Positions 64,000 to 64,000 of a stretch of DNA of 64,000 bases are shown one piece after another; position 1 is the stretch's first letter; every line of letters begins with the position of its first letter. Position numbers and translations under genes: made by a program. The stretch is from positions 1,842,501 through 1,906,500 of the forward strand of contig NZ_CP092480.1 in assembly GCF_022429645.1 (NCBI RefSeq). The letters run 5' to 3'. Source of the DNA: Lutibacter sp. A80. Its GTDB lineage: Bacteria; Bacteroidota; Bacteroidia; Flavobacteriales; Flavobacteriaceae. Below the pieces are notes generated by a model. The model made no database searches and was not told where the DNA came from. It saw only the letters and a list, made by a program, of their open reading frames with translations.

Positions 64000-64000
64000 A

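Noticed and set aside
1-64000. CRISPR arrays, insertion sequences or prophage genes
   Set aside because: No regularly spaced direct repeats, transposase, integrase or phage genes were seen; the window is metabolic and housekeeping DNA.

Overview
The window looks like chromosomal DNA of a flavobacterium (Bacteroidota, family Flavobacteriaceae, probably marine). It is A+T-rich. It carries a SusC/SusD pair, a dcw cell-division cluster in the usual Bacteroidota order, and an arginine route with an ArgF' transcarbamylase. Its upstream regions repeatedly contain the Bacteroidota -7 promoter element TAnnTTTG instead of a sigma70 -10 box, and clear Shine-Dalgarno sequences are scarce. Genus cannot be told from the sequence alone.

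Layout. (1) 1-13 kb: a polysaccharide or glycoside utilisation locus on the minus strand (sodium-solute symporter, FAD-dependent oxidoreductase, SusC, SusD, GH2 glycosidase). It faces a divergent LacI-type regulator, and the shared 390-bp gap holds three CG-centred palindromic operators. (2) 13.1-29.4 kb: tRNA-Arg(TCG), yqeY, then the dcw cluster mraZ-rsmH-ftsL-ftsI-murE-mraY-murD-ftsW-murG-murC-ftsQ-ftsA-ftsZ. A strong terminator follows ftsZ, and a three-repeat MraZ box with a -7 element lies before mraZ. (3) 29.5-31.6 kb: an alpha/beta hydrolase, the GTPase EngB and an RluA-type pseudouridine synthase. (4) 31.7-42.8 kb: one long arginine-proline operon (GNAT, argG, argC, proC, argD, proA, proB, argF', argB, argE-like, argH). 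(5) 42.9-50.1 kb: the isoleucine-valine operon ilvD-ilvB-ilvN-ilvC-ilvA. (6) 50.1-58.2 kb: a helical-repeat protein of unknown function, leuA, leuB, cysE, cysM, a sugar aminotransferase and galE. (7) 58.3-64 kb: fabD, a queuosine-precursor transporter, a YitT-type membrane protein, a DUF2797 protein, a GH3-family protein and the 3' part of an unrecognised gene cut by the window edge.

The most notable observation is two very short ORFs, both missed by normal gene calling, at the heads of the two amino-acid operons. Before the arginine operon (42746-42811, minus) is a 21-codon ORF with six arginine codons, five of them CGN; it starts about 5 nt after a -7 element. Before ilvD (50024-50083, minus) is a 19-codon ORF with eight Ile, two Val and one Leu codon. 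It is followed by a perfect 13-bp hairpin with a U-tract. Together they look like ribosome-mediated attenuators, with leader peptides that would be translated from leaderless or nearly leaderless transcripts.

Other points worth attention: ArgF' has Ser at position 90, the residue that separates succinyl- from acetyl-ornithine enzymes, so the pathway may use succinylated intermediates. The cysteine-bearing GNAT at the head of the operon would then be a candidate for the missing first enzyme. LeuA lacks its C-terminal regulatory domain and ProB lacks its PUA domain. Copies of a flavobacterial-type intergenic palindrome sit in gaps of the arginine operon.
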